NCBI GenBank assembly: GCA_023391415.1
Contig: JAEWAY010000018.1
Span: forward strand, 1 to 64,000
Length of the DNA stretch: 64,000 bases
Reading direction: 5' to 3'
Source: Bacteroidota bacterium
GTDB taxonomy: Bacteria; Bacteroidota; Bacteroidia; Cytophagales; Cytophagaceae
Of this stretch, positions 7,484 through 16,031 are shown in pieces (the first letter of the stretch is position 1; each line of letters starts with the position of its first letter). Both the position numbers and the translations under genes were made by a program. The notes beneath the pieces are model-generated. The model had not been told where the DNA came from and made no database searches. It saw only the letters and a list, made by a program, of their open reading frames with translations.

Positions 7484-10400
7484 TTATTTCAGTATTCTGA
7501 CTATTTTCTCTTGCTGATCGCCGCGCAGATGAAGAAGATACATGCCGGAACTTAACGTCGAAACATTGATTGTACCGGTAGCGGCGCCCTTGAGGACCTC
7601 GACGCCTCTGGCATCCAGCACACGATATTCAAACGCGCCGTCCATGCCTTCCACCTGAATGTAATTTTCAGGAGTGGTCGGATACACGTTGATTCCGTCA
7701 CGTTTTTCATGAGAGAAAGCGGTGACCACATTGGGCGGCAGATCTGCCAGTATGCCTGTACCGAAGAGGGAGGGATTTTGCCAGGCGTCATCCGTTGTGG
7801 AATTCCATGCAAGTTTGCCATCACGGCTTCCTCCATTGTCGTCATCGTTGATCATAAACTCGATACCGATTAGTTGACCGACTTGAGGAGTTCCCTGCAA
7901 AGTGGTCCAGGGGATACGTCCTTCGACCACATAGCCTTCGGCGGTGGAGACAGCGATATATTCGATACCGGCTACGGAACGCCCGGAAGGGAGAGAGCCT
8001 ACTACCGTACCGTCGTTCCAGCGGAATGAATATTGAACATCATTGGCTCCGTAGGAAGCGGCCTTATCATTATTGATATCGAAGTAAATCTCGATGCCGT
8101 CGTCGTCGTAGAAGTTCTGACTGTCATTTTGTTTTACATCATCGACGACTTCCGCGTAGAAGTACACATAGTCATTGTCCCACAGCAGCTTCAGGCTTCC
8201 ATCCAGGTCCGCCGGACCGGAAACTGTCGGCTGCGCCTCATTTTCAGCCCGTATTTCCTTCACATCGGGATTCAGCCAGAGCGCGTCGGCGGTACCATCG
8301 ATCACCGGAGCGGTGGCTGTTTTGTGTATTTTGTGGATATAGGAAACGTGTACCGTTATCTCCGCTCTTGGTCCTTCGCAGTCATTTAGCGTCTGGGATA
8401 CATAATACGTTGTGGTGCCGGCTGTCAAGGTATTGGGTGTAGGGGCGTTTGCCAGCGGCGTTCCGCCGGTAGAGTTGGTATACCACTTCAGAGATGTGCC
8501 GGTCGCGCTGAGAGGAGCGGCGGTTTCACCTAGCTCGTAGCTGACTACAGCCGTTACCGCGGGGGCCGGAGTCTGGCAGGCGTCTTCGCATTCGGGTTTC
8601 CATATTTTGAAATGACCTGTACAGTTTAGCAGCGCCAGCATATACAGCATACCGTCATAATAACGATACTGGCCGGAAGGAATCCCTATGTTCCAGAATT
8701 CGTCAAGGAATGGTCTTGTCAGAGTCGTATTGTTTACCGCAAGGCTCGCTACCGCGTTGCAGGCTACCAGTCCGGTAGAATGATCGCCGTGCGCGTTGGA
8801 GCCATCCCAGTTGTAATGGTTTTTGTACCCGGAACCCTGATTTTTGAAAAAGTTGAGGTAACGCTCCGCGATGACCGGCTGCTGAGGATCAGCTTTAAAC
8901 CAGTGATAATCCATGCCAATGTTCATAATGGTACGCCACGCGTCGTACATGAATTTACCCGCGTCCTGATTAAAAGAAGTAGGTTTGGGAGTACCGTCAA
9001 ATTCGGAATAGTCCGCGCTAAGTCCTGATGTCGGATGTGAGGCGTCCCTCAATAGTTTGCGGGACGCGGCGGGAGTCTGCGCCCAGAATGACTGATTCGT
9101 TGTCGACCAGCGCGCCCATAGTTCCCAGAAGCCGGGTAGGTTGTAAGAAGGGTCGGTAAAATCGTAAGACCCCCCGTTTGGTCCGAAGGTGATAAGCCTC
9201 GAGCTGCTGTTGAACAGGTTGTTTATGCCGCCTGAGCCGTTTTTGCTCATAACTTTATTTAAGATATCCTGAGCCTCGGCTTCGTAGTTAAATATGCCCG
9301 TACCATTGCCCCAACGATGAGCGGCGAAGAATAGCGCGGTTACAAAATAAGCTTCGCCATCCGGAGCGGGATTGTTGTCGATGATCGTACCGTTGGTTCT
9401 GATCTGCCAGGCGAAGTAGCCACTAAGGTTTCCTGAACTGTGCAGCATGTACTGTTTGGTCCACCGCCATAGTTTGTCAAATTCCTCTTTTTTATCAAGC
9501 TGCACGCAGATCATCATACCGTAGGACATGCCTTCGCTGCGTACGTCGTTATTATGCACATCCAGCATATAAGCCATGTCGTTTCCTACTTCGTAATACA
9601 GTTTCTGATTGGAAGAGCCATAAAAAATATGCTGGAACGCCGCGTTGACTTTGGCATTGACTTCGGAATCGGTTTTACCAAGGACTTCCTTAAACATATT
9701 TCGGTAAACACCGGTGTGATAAGCGCCTTCGCCAGGCTCCGCGCACTCGGAAGCGATGACTCCCGGAGTTTCAGATGATTTATTCGCATTGGCCAGTGTA
9801 TAGACACCGTTGTCTGGTATCACGTCAAACTGAATATAGGAAGTACCGTTGTCGGTGACGATAGTAGAAGGTACAATCGCGGAGCCGGAGCGTACGCGGC
9901 CGTTTTGCCAGCCGGCAGGCAATTGTCTGCGTACCGTAACAGACACATTGTAAATAGAGTTGTCCAGATTGTCAGTTGGTGTAATCCGGATCGAATCCGC
10001 GTTGACTATCATTTCGCTGATCGACAGCGCGTTTCGCTCCTTAATATATTTGACGACTTCTCCGAATGTGCCTACCCAGAAGTCCGCCTTGTTGGTATTG
10101 ACATGGCTTAGATGCGAAGCCAGCGTACTGGAAGCCATCGGGGAGTAGCCGCCATCATCGTCGATACCGTGTAGCAGAAATACGGCCCAGCCTCCTGAAG
10201 ATTTGGCCGAATTGAGCCTCGAGTTCATATCATTGGCGGTATTTACCCCCTGATTGCCGCAGATAATCGAGCTGAGCCTGTAAAAATCAGTCGGGCTGCT
10301 CGGTATGATCTGGCCGCTGCAGGTTCTGCCGGCTATGTAATACTTCTGTATGGTTGACAGATCACCAATATTGCAATTGGGATAGGCCACCGTTACACAT

Positions 10401-10786
10401 TTTTGAGAAGGTATCTGCGTATTGATGGTCGATTGTGAGTTTTTTAGCTCATTGTCCTGTGTTTGCGCGTTCGAGTTGCTCAGATCCGCGTGTGTTACCG
10501 TATGGCTCGCGATTTCATGTCCATTGGAAGCCGCGTTTTTGATATTGTTCCAGTTGGGATTCATCGATTGAGTGACTGTAAACAGCGTCGTCTTGAAACC
10601 GTAATTATCGAACAAAGGAATCGCGACTGGAATTTGCTTGCTTGTATTGTCGTCGAAGGTATAGGAGACCGCCGCCGGTTTAAAATCTTTCCAGGTACCT
10701 ACCTGATACGACGATGGAATCTGGCTGTACGCCCAGATATGGCATAGCGTGAAAAAAAATAAGGAAACTAGTTTTTTGTACGACAT
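7484..10786 (-). CDS. Multidomain xylan-type enzyme: polysaccharide deacetylase (CE4) + GH8 + Ig-like + CBM9 + T9SS sorting domain
   Basis: This is an 1100-residue secreted bifunctional enzyme. A signal peptide covers residues 1-21. The CE4 deacetylase domain (about 35-245) shows SYTFDDN with Asp46 and GHEIASHTVTH with metal ligands His95 and His99. A small linker domain (about 250-345) leads to a GH8 catalytic domain (about 350-735). Its general acid is Glu418 in DVRSEGMSYGMM, with PAPDGEAYFVTALFFAAHRW and EFDGTP also present, as in reducing-end xylose-releasing exo-oligoxylanases. An Ig-like module (about 740-830), a CBM9 module (about 840-1020, VIDGTADALW) and a T9SS domain follow. The likely job is deacetylating and trimming xylo-oligosaccharides outside the cell; the substrate is inferred from family. 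Confidence 0.85.
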   Translation of the reverse strand: MSYKKLVSLFFFTLCHIWAYSQIPSSYQVGTWKDFKPAAVSYTFDDNTSKQIPVAIPLFDNYGFKTTLFTVTQSMNPNWNNIKNAASNGHEIASHTVTHADLSNSNAQTQDNELKNSQSTINTQIPSQKCVTVAYPNCNIGDLSTIQKYYIAGRTCSGQIIPSSPTDFYRLSSIICGNQGVNTANDMNSRLNSAKSSGGWAVFLLHGIDDDGGYSPMASSTLASHLSHVNTNKADFWVGTFGEVVKYIKERNALSISEMIVNADSIRITPTDNLDNSIYNVSVTVRRQLPAGWQNGRVRSGSAIVPSTIVTDNGTSYIQFDVIPDNGVYTLANANKSSETPGVIASECAEPGEGAYHTGVYRNMFKEVLGKTDSEVNAKVNAAFQHIFYGSSNQKLYYEVGNDMAYMLDVHNNDVRSEGMSYGMMICVQLDKKEEFDKLWRWTKQYMLHSSGNLSGYFAWQIRTNGTIIDNNPAPDGEAYFVTALFFAAHRWGNGTGIFNYEAEAQDILNKVMSKNGSGGINNLFNSSSRLITFGPNGGSYDFTDPSYNLPGFWELWARWSTTNQSFWAQTPAASRKLLRDASHPTSGLSADYSEFDGTPKPTSFNQDAGKFMYDAWRTIMNIGMDYHWFKADPQQPVIAERYLNFFKNQGSGYKNHYNWDGSNAHGDHSTGLVACNAVASLAVNNTTLTRPFLDEFWNIGIPSGQYRYYDGMLYMLALLNCTGHFKIWKPECEDACQTPAPAVTAVVSYELGETAAPLSATGTSLKWYTNSTGGTPLANAPTPNTLTAGTTTYYVSQTLNDCEGPRAEITVHVSYIHKIHKTATAPVIDGTADALWLNPDVKEIRAENEAQPTVSGPADLDGSLKLLWDNDYVYFYAEVVDDVKQNDSQNFYDDDGIEIYFDINNDKAASYGANDVQYSFRWNDGTVVGSLPSGRSVAGIEYIAVSTAEGYVVEGRIPWTTLQGTPQVGQLIGIEFMINDDDNGGSRDGKLAWNSTTDDAWQNPSLFGTGILADLPPNVVTAFSHEKRDGINVYPTTPENYIQVEGMDGAFEYRVLDARGVEVLKGAATGTINVSTLSSGMYLLHLRGDQQEKIVRILK

Positions 10787-11121
10787 GGGAAAATGGGTTT
10801 TTGTTTTTTACTTAGAAATACCTTATGTGAAAATTTAGCGTAAAACTTCGTTTTGTTGTTACGCGCGGTCATCATGTTGAAAAACCTCGCGTGAAGACGC
10901 GGGATTTTTTAACGTGATCTGACACAGTGGACGAACAGAACGTGAAAAAGTAAACCGGAAGATTAAAAAAAGAATTGAGGGGAGCGGAGTCTAAAAATTT
11001 CTGAAAAGGCGGATGTAGACCCGATTGATGGAAAAACACCAATGCTACTATTAAAATGCTCCCCAATCATATTTTTTCTCTTTATATTCTTATTTTAGAG
11101 GATACTTTAAACATACATATC
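10787..11121. other. Divergent intergenic region with a terminator-like hairpin
   Basis: This 335-base stretch lies between the deacetylase-GH8 gene (minus) and the small lipoprotein gene (plus). No credible gene is present. It contains a hairpin at 10880-10910 (A-run, stem CTCGCGT/ACGCGGG with a GAAG loop, then a run of T) that could terminate in either direction. Because it lies upstream of both divergent genes it may be an attenuator or the end of an unannotated short transcript. Confidence 0.35.
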
Positions 11122-11466
11122 GTGAGAAAAAAGCTATTTTACTGCCTGATATTGACGCTGGCTCTGTTTGTCTCCGCTTGTCAGAAAGAGGAAACCAAGC
11201 CGCTTAGCTCCTCGTCCGCCGACGGTTCTATGACGATCACCGTACGGGGTGAGCGTATGACCAGCCTGGATCCTTATACCGCGTACATCACCCTGAAGCA
11301 TGATGGCGAAGAGATGGAAGTGACTACGGAGGTATACGCGGACAAACTGGACGCGTCGAATGTGCGGTTTGACTGGAAAAGCGACGAATCCTGCCTGGTG
11401 ATCTTTACCCACAGGGATGGAGAGAAAAATGTGGTGCCGGTAGAGGTGAAGGGATTTAAGAAGTAG
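11122..11466 (+). CDS. Small putative lipoprotein
   Basis: This protein has about 115 residues if translation starts at the GTG at 11122. That start gives a clean lipoprotein signal, MRKKLFYCLILTLALFVSAC, with a Bacteroidota-type lipobox (VSAC). The mature part is about 95 residues, predicted beta-rich, with no recognisable domain. An upstream in-frame ATG at 11056 would add a hydrophobic extension and spoil the signal peptide, so the GTG start is preferred. The gene is isolated, is followed by a strong terminator, and faces the barrel-protein gene convergently. Function unknown. Confidence 0.65.
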   Translation: MRKKLFYCLILTLALFVSACQKEETKPLSSSSADGSMTITVRGERMTSLDPYTAYITLKHDGEEMEVTTEVYADKLDASNVRFDWKSDESCLVIFTHRDGEKNVVPVEVKGFKK

Positions 11467-11468
11467 AC

Positions 11469-11508
11469 AACGCGGACGGACCCGTATGAAACAGGTCCGT
11501 CGCGTTTT
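11469..11508 (+). terminator. Intrinsic terminator
   Basis: Stem with arms AACGCGGACGGACC and GGTCCGTCGCGTT (one bulged base) around an 11-base loop, followed by TTTT. It sits three bases after the lipoprotein stop and between two convergent genes. Confidence 0.65.
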
Positions 11509-11528
11509 ACCAAAAAAGAAGCGACTTG

Positions 11529-12215
11529 TCAGAATTTAATAATGGCGCTGGCTTCCAGGTGGGTGAAATGGATGATTTTGTTATGTTGGGTATTGTATAT
11601 CAGGTCATCGCCCGTTGATCGCTTGTAGTTGTAATGGTAGTCTGTATATTGAATCCCATACGACAGGCTGGTAGCGAATCTTTGATTGAAATGATATATT
11701 ACGCCGGTGTATATCGCGTAATTAAATGAGCGACTTTTGGATTTGTTCATAGCCTCGATATTGGAGTCCCGCGCGGTAGCGCGCGTCGTATTTTCGATGT
11801 TGTAGAAATCAACCCCTGCTTCTCCTCCTGCAAGAAAATGGATGGACGGACTAAGGAAAAATCTTCGTTCATAACCAGCGGTAAATCCATATCGCCTTAT
11901 TTGGTTAACATAGTTCTGCTCCGTTAAATAGCTCTCCTCTACAATTTGTTGGTTGGTATAAGCGTAATTTACTCTGATTTTCAGGTAGGATTTTTTACTC
12001 AGTCCCCTTTTATAGCTTAGAGCGGGTGATGGAAACTTTTCCATCGGGCCGATAGCCGTGAGCGGAGCGGAAAGCCAGACTTCATTTTTGGTGTGTTTGG
12101 AACCTTTATCCGCTGTGGCGGTTTCCGTTTGCCCCTTAGCGGCCATCACGCCAAACGCGAGTATGAATAGGATAGGGCGGTGGAATGATGTCGTGTTGAA
12201 AATGATCTTTTTCAC
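11529..12215 (-). CDS. Putative outer-membrane beta-barrel protein
   Basis: This 228-residue protein has a cleavable signal peptide (hydrophobic IILFILAF-like segment ending AAKGQ near residue 29). The mature region alternates aromatic and polar residues in strands such as SYLKIRVNYAYTN, RYGFTAGYERRFF and FATSLSYGIQYTDY. It ends in a phenylalanine (ASAIIKF), typical of BamA-assembled barrels. No enzymatic motif is visible. It probably forms an 8- to 10-stranded barrel of the OmpX or porin-like class. It lies 160 bases downstream of the regulator gene on the same strand, so it could be a target of that system, but this is only proximity. Confidence 0.6.
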   Translation of the reverse strand: MKKIIFNTTSFHRPILFILAFGVMAAKGQTETATADKGSKHTKNEVWLSAPLTAIGPMEKFPSPALSYKRGLSKKSYLKIRVNYAYTNQQIVEESYLTEQNYVNQIRRYGFTAGYERRFFLSPSIHFLAGGEAGVDFYNIENTTRATARDSNIEAMNKSKSRSFNYAIYTGVIYHFNQRFATSLSYGIQYTDYHYNYKRSTGDDLIYNTQHNKIIHFTHLEASAIIKF

Positions 12216-12375
12216 GTGTTTTTATGATAAAGATATTGTCGGATGAAGGTTGGGTAAAGATCGAGTGAGTATATCGGGGGATATTCTGAGTAAACGAGGG
12301 GTTTAGCTGATTAAACGATAATAATGGTCGCCGGGAGCGCCTGATGTTGAAGTAGTCAATTGGTTAGGCGTTGGT

Positions 12376-13113
12376 CTAATAAGTATGCAGCAGATATTCC
12401 ATAAACGCTTTTCGCGTTCTCTGAGCTACGACGACCTGATGATTGTCGCTTAGTGTGACTGAGCCATCGGTTTTGATTTCCTTGACATAATCGGTATTGA
12501 TCAAATGACTTTTATGTACCCGGAAAAAATGAAAGCCCTGAAGCTGCTCTTCAAAGTAGCTCAGTGTTTTCGGGACCAGGACATGCTGATTATTCTTTAA
12601 AAAAACTTTGGTATAATTGGAGTCGGCCTCGCAACGTACAATGTCTTCTATGGCTACGATACTATAACCATCCCGGATCGAGAGGGCGATCCGGCCACCC
12701 CGTTTTACCGTTTGTCTTTTCAGGTCATCCAGTTTGTCCCGTGTGTAGGTGTTTTGTTGACGTTGTTTATAGCGCTCGACGCTGGCTTCGAGCTTGTCCA
12801 CATCAATGGGCTTAGTCAGATAATTGAGCGCGAAAAAATCAAAAGCCTTTTCCCGGAACTCTCCATACGCCGTAGTAAAAATGACCTCATAAGGTGTTTG
12901 CCGGGTATGTTCCAGGACGTCAAAGCCGTTTTCTCCTCCAAGTTTTATATCCAGAAAAATCAGATCGGGTTTATGGGCTCGGATCGCGTCGATCGCTTTC
13001 GCCACCGTATTGGTTTTTGCCAGAATAAGAATGTCAGGTATATAGGTGTGTATAATCCGTTCCAGTACCTCAAGGGCGGATATTTCATCGTCAATCAGAA
13101 TCGCTTTGATCAT
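12376..13113 (-). CDS. LytTR-family response regulator
   Basis: This is a 245-residue two-component regulator. The receiver domain (1-120) has the acidic pair in LIDDE, the phosphoacceptor Asp55 in LIFLDIKLGG, the TTAY switch residues and the conserved Lys in YLTKPID. The C-terminal LytTR DNA-binding domain (about 140-240) shows IRCEADSNYTKVFL, FFRVHKSHLIN and the KEIKTDGSVTLSD strand region. It overlaps the kinase gene by four bases (ATGA-type coupling), so it is the cognate partner. Such regulators bind pairs of direct repeats upstream of target genes; no site was identified here. Confidence 0.92.
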   Translation of the reverse strand: MIKAILIDDEISALEVLERIIHTYIPDILILAKTNTVAKAIDAIRAHKPDLIFLDIKLGGENGFDVLEHTRQTPYEVIFTTAYGEFREKAFDFFALNYLTKPIDVDKLEASVERYKQRQQNTYTRDKLDDLKRQTVKRGGRIALSIRDGYSIVAIEDIVRCEADSNYTKVFLKNNQHVLVPKTLSYFEEQLQGFHFFRVHKSHLINTDYVKEIKTDGSVTLSDNHQVVVAQRTRKAFMEYLLHTY

Positions 13114-15956
13114 CCTGTAAGTTCATTTAATAGGGGTAAAACAAGAACCGCTTCAGTACCCGCGCCTTGCTCCGGTTCGCGAAAGGATAATCCGGCCTTA
13201 AAGCCATGGAGCTGATTTAGCACCGCCACGCGTTCATGGATACTTTGGATAGCCGTTGATTTTGTCAGACCGGATATCGATGGTTTGACGGTACTTTTTT
13301 TCCCGGGCGTAAAGCCAGGTCCGTTGTCGACTACCCGAACCTGGAGCATGGAACCGACATGGCGGAAGCATATGTCCAGCCGGGCCTCGCCGCCTTCCCG
13401 GACAATGAGGGGAAGCGCGTGCTGAAACGCGTTTTCCACAAGCGGCTGTATGAGCATGGAAGGTATATACTGATTCGCGACCCCGGCGGATGGTCGTTCG
13501 ATATGGATCAATACTTTGTCGCCCATTCGGAGGTTTTCCAGATCAATATACATTTCCAGATTTTCCAGTTCCTCCGCTACGGAAATATAGAGATCCCGGG
13601 AATTGTCCAGGTACCTGCGGATCAGTGTCGCGAACTTGACCAGATACCGGTTAGCCGATCGTTTATCTTCCCTCAGTACAAATTGTTGTATAGAATTCAA
13701 CGTATTGAAGAGAAAGTGCGGATTCATCTGGCTCCGGAGGGCTGAATGTTCTAATCGCAGGAGGCTAAGCTTTCGTCTTTGCCGTTCTCGATCACGTTTA
13801 AAGAATAGGTAGCCTGCCGCTGTAAGACCGGCGAGCAGGATAAGCCCCAGTAAAAACTGGAATAATAAGGTGTCTGTAAAATGAGGCCGTATAATAAGAT
13901 GGATAGAGGCGGTTTCACTTCCGATACGGCCGTGCTTACTGACGACTCGCGCCTGAAATACATATTTTCCCGGCTTAAGGCCTCGGTAGAGCGCGAAATT
14001 GTTGTCCGCTTCTACCCAGGATGGATCCAGCTTGTCCAGTCGGTATTGAAAACGAACGTCGTCCAGACTGGCCAGGTCGATTCCGGAAAAATCAAAACGC
14101 AGGTTGTTTTCAAAATACGCCAGGTCGCTTAGTTTTTCCTTATGGAAAGGCAGTCCGTTGACTTCTACCGAGGTGATAAATACAGAAGGCTGGCTACCTG
14201 GAGCCATTTCGGCCGATGGTACAAAAAAAGTAAGACCTTTGTCTGTGGCGATATATACGGTATCCCCTTTAAGCTCGAACGCGTTGAGCTGATCCGATAG
14301 CAGACCGTCGCCCGACGAATAACTTATAATCCGGGCTTTTTCCGGTTGCCATCGAACCCTGTTGAGCGCCTTGTTCGACAAGATCCAGAGCCCGTCTGGC
14401 GTATTGGCGATATCTTGTACAATATTGCCACGAAGCCCCTGTTTTTCAGACAAGTGCCAGATAGAATCACCCGTCCACCCAAAAACGCCTTCGCCGTATG
14501 TACCGGCGATCAGTTGTCCGCTATTGGCCAGTATTTTGGTAACGCGCTTGTCGCTCAATTTTTCCCGCATGACGGCGAACCGATCATCTTGTCCGTTCAG
14601 TCCATTGAGCGCTCCCCAGAGAATCTGGTCGCCGATATGGCCAAGCGAGGTGGCCCGCCCATCCGCGAGCCGGTTCCATTGCCGGTCTTTCTGATTTAAG
14701 ACGGATATCCCAATATTGGTGGCGTAAAACAGGGAATTACCCTGTATGTACATGTCCTTTACCGACTCTGTTGGAGACATTGGCAGGAAACGTCCGTTTT
14801 CATAGGCGAAAATTCCACGGTCTGTACCGCACCATATGGTTCCATCCGGACTTACATGGATTTTACGGACTTTGTTCAGTTTGCCGTCTTCGATAGACAG
14901 CATATCCCTGATGGAGAAATCATGGGTAGAGATGACATAGACCGAACCATGATCTGTACCCGCGTACAGGAGGTCATTGGAGGAATATAGCGAGTAGAAC
15001 GCTGGAAGCGGACGTTTGTCCGCCCGCGTGACTTCATAAAACCGGAGCGCCGGAGCCATATATACACCTTCCCCGAGAGTGCCGATCCAGATATTGCCCT
15101 CCGAGTCTTCCTGTATCGAAGTGATGGTAATGTTTTTTAATACCTGCTCCCACGCGTCTACCGACGCCGAACGCGTATAAAGTCCTGAACGGGTTCCGGT
15201 CCAGAAAGTGGAGCGGGAGTCTTTCAGAAAGCATAATACCTCGTTTTCCGCGGATAGGTCAAAGGAAATACGTTCTCGCCGATTCCCGAACTGGCCAGAG
15301 CCATAGTGAAAAACCTCCCGCCCCTTTTGACTTCTGGATACCAGATAGCGGCCTTGGATGGGAGATCTTCCCGCGAACTGATGGCCGGAAAATAGCAGCC
15401 CGCGGCCCGGGGCCAAGGCGAAAACGTCGTCGCCTTGGCGCGTAAACTCATATACACCGTTGAAGCTTCCCGAACGATCCTGAAAAACAACAATCGAGTC
15501 ATTGGACGATAGCACTTTAATGCCTTCATCTTCCGAAGAAATCCATATTGAGCTGTCGGGAGCGACAAAAAGACTTTTTGCCATATAGTTAAAGCTCAGC
15601 ATTTTGAGTATATCGTTGTTGAGCGCGTTGTATAGCAGTCCATTGAGGTAATACGACAGCCGGCCGTTATAACTTAAAAACCATACGCGGCCCTTATAGT
15701 CTTCCCGGATTTTAAAAATTTCATTGTCCGCGAGACCTTCCCGCAGCGTATAGTTCCTAAACAATTTACCGTCAAAGCGACTTACACCGTTTTCCGTCGC
15801 GAGCCACAAATATCCTTTCGAGTCCTGTAGTACATCGTATACGACATTGCCGGGTAAGCCCTGAGTTACCGTATAGTTTTTCAGTACTGGTCTTTGAGCC
15901 AGGGCGCTATTTCCCCCGATCAACGAGCAGATAAAGAATAGTATTATAATAGGCAT
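13110..15956 (-). CDS. Sensor histidine kinase with two-component propeller and Y_Y_Y sensor region
   Basis: This 948-residue membrane sensor has a signal sequence (1-20) and a periplasmic two-component propeller made of repeated GYLWLATENGVSRFDG-like and NIWIGTLGEGVY-like blades (about 25-590). A Y_Y_Y domain follows (about 595-690, FQYRLDKLDPSW, YVFQARV). One transmembrane helix is present (about 703-722, FQFLLGLILLAGLTAAGYLF). The LytS/YehU-type kinase has its phospho-His in QMNPHFLFNTLNS and an ATP-binding VVDNGPGF box. No fused receiver or AraC domain is present, unlike hybrid HTCS sensors. Translationally coupled to the LytTR gene. The signal is unknown; glycan breakdown products are plausible given the nearby GH8 and esterase genes. 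Confidence 0.9.
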   Translation of the reverse strand: MPIIILFFICSLIGGNSALAQRPVLKNYTVTQGLPGNVVYDVLQDSKGYLWLATENGVSRFDGKLFRNYTLREGLADNEIFKIREDYKGRVWFLSYNGRLSYYLNGLLYNALNNDILKMLSFNYMAKSLFVAPDSSIWISSEDEGIKVLSSNDSIVVFQDRSGSFNGVYEFTRQGDDVFALAPGRGLLFSGHQFAGRSPIQGRYLVSRSQKGREVFHYGSGQFGNRRERISFDLSAENEVLCFLKDSRSTFWTGTRSGLYTRSASVDAWEQVLKNITITSIQEDSEGNIWIGTLGEGVYMAPALRFYEVTRADKRPLPAFYSLYSSNDLLYAGTDHGSVYVISTHDFSIRDMLSIEDGKLNKVRKIHVSPDGTIWCGTDRGIFAYENGRFLPMSPTESVKDMYIQGNSLFYATNIGISVLNQKDRQWNRLADGRATSLGHIGDQILWGALNGLNGQDDRFAVMREKLSDKRVTKILANSGQLIAGTYGEGVFGWTGDSIWHLSEKQGLRGNIVQDIANTPDGLWILSNKALNRVRWQPEKARIISYSSGDGLLSDQLNAFELKGDTVYIATDKGLTFFVPSAEMAPGSQPSVFITSVEVNGLPFHKEKLSDLAYFENNLRFDFSGIDLASLDDVRFQYRLDKLDPSWVEADNNFALYRGLKPGKYVFQARVVSKHGRIGSETASIHLIIRPHFTDTLLFQFLLGLILLAGLTAAGYLFFKRDRERQRRKLSLLRLEHSALRSQMNPHFLFNTLNSIQQFVLREDKRSANRYLVKFATLIRRYLDNSRDLYISVAEELENLEMYIDLENLRMGDKVLIHIERPSAGVANQYIPSMLIQPLVENAFQHALPLIVREGGEARLDICFRHVGSMLQVRVVDNGPGFTPGKKSTVKPSISGLTKSTAIQSIHERVAVLNQLHGFKAGLSFREPEQGAGTEAVLVLPLLNELTG

Positions 15957-16031
15957 AGCCGGAACGTGAACGAATCCGGCTCGCTGTTTTTTTAATACGA
16001 AATATTCCGGAGGCGTCTGTGAAGTTAATTG

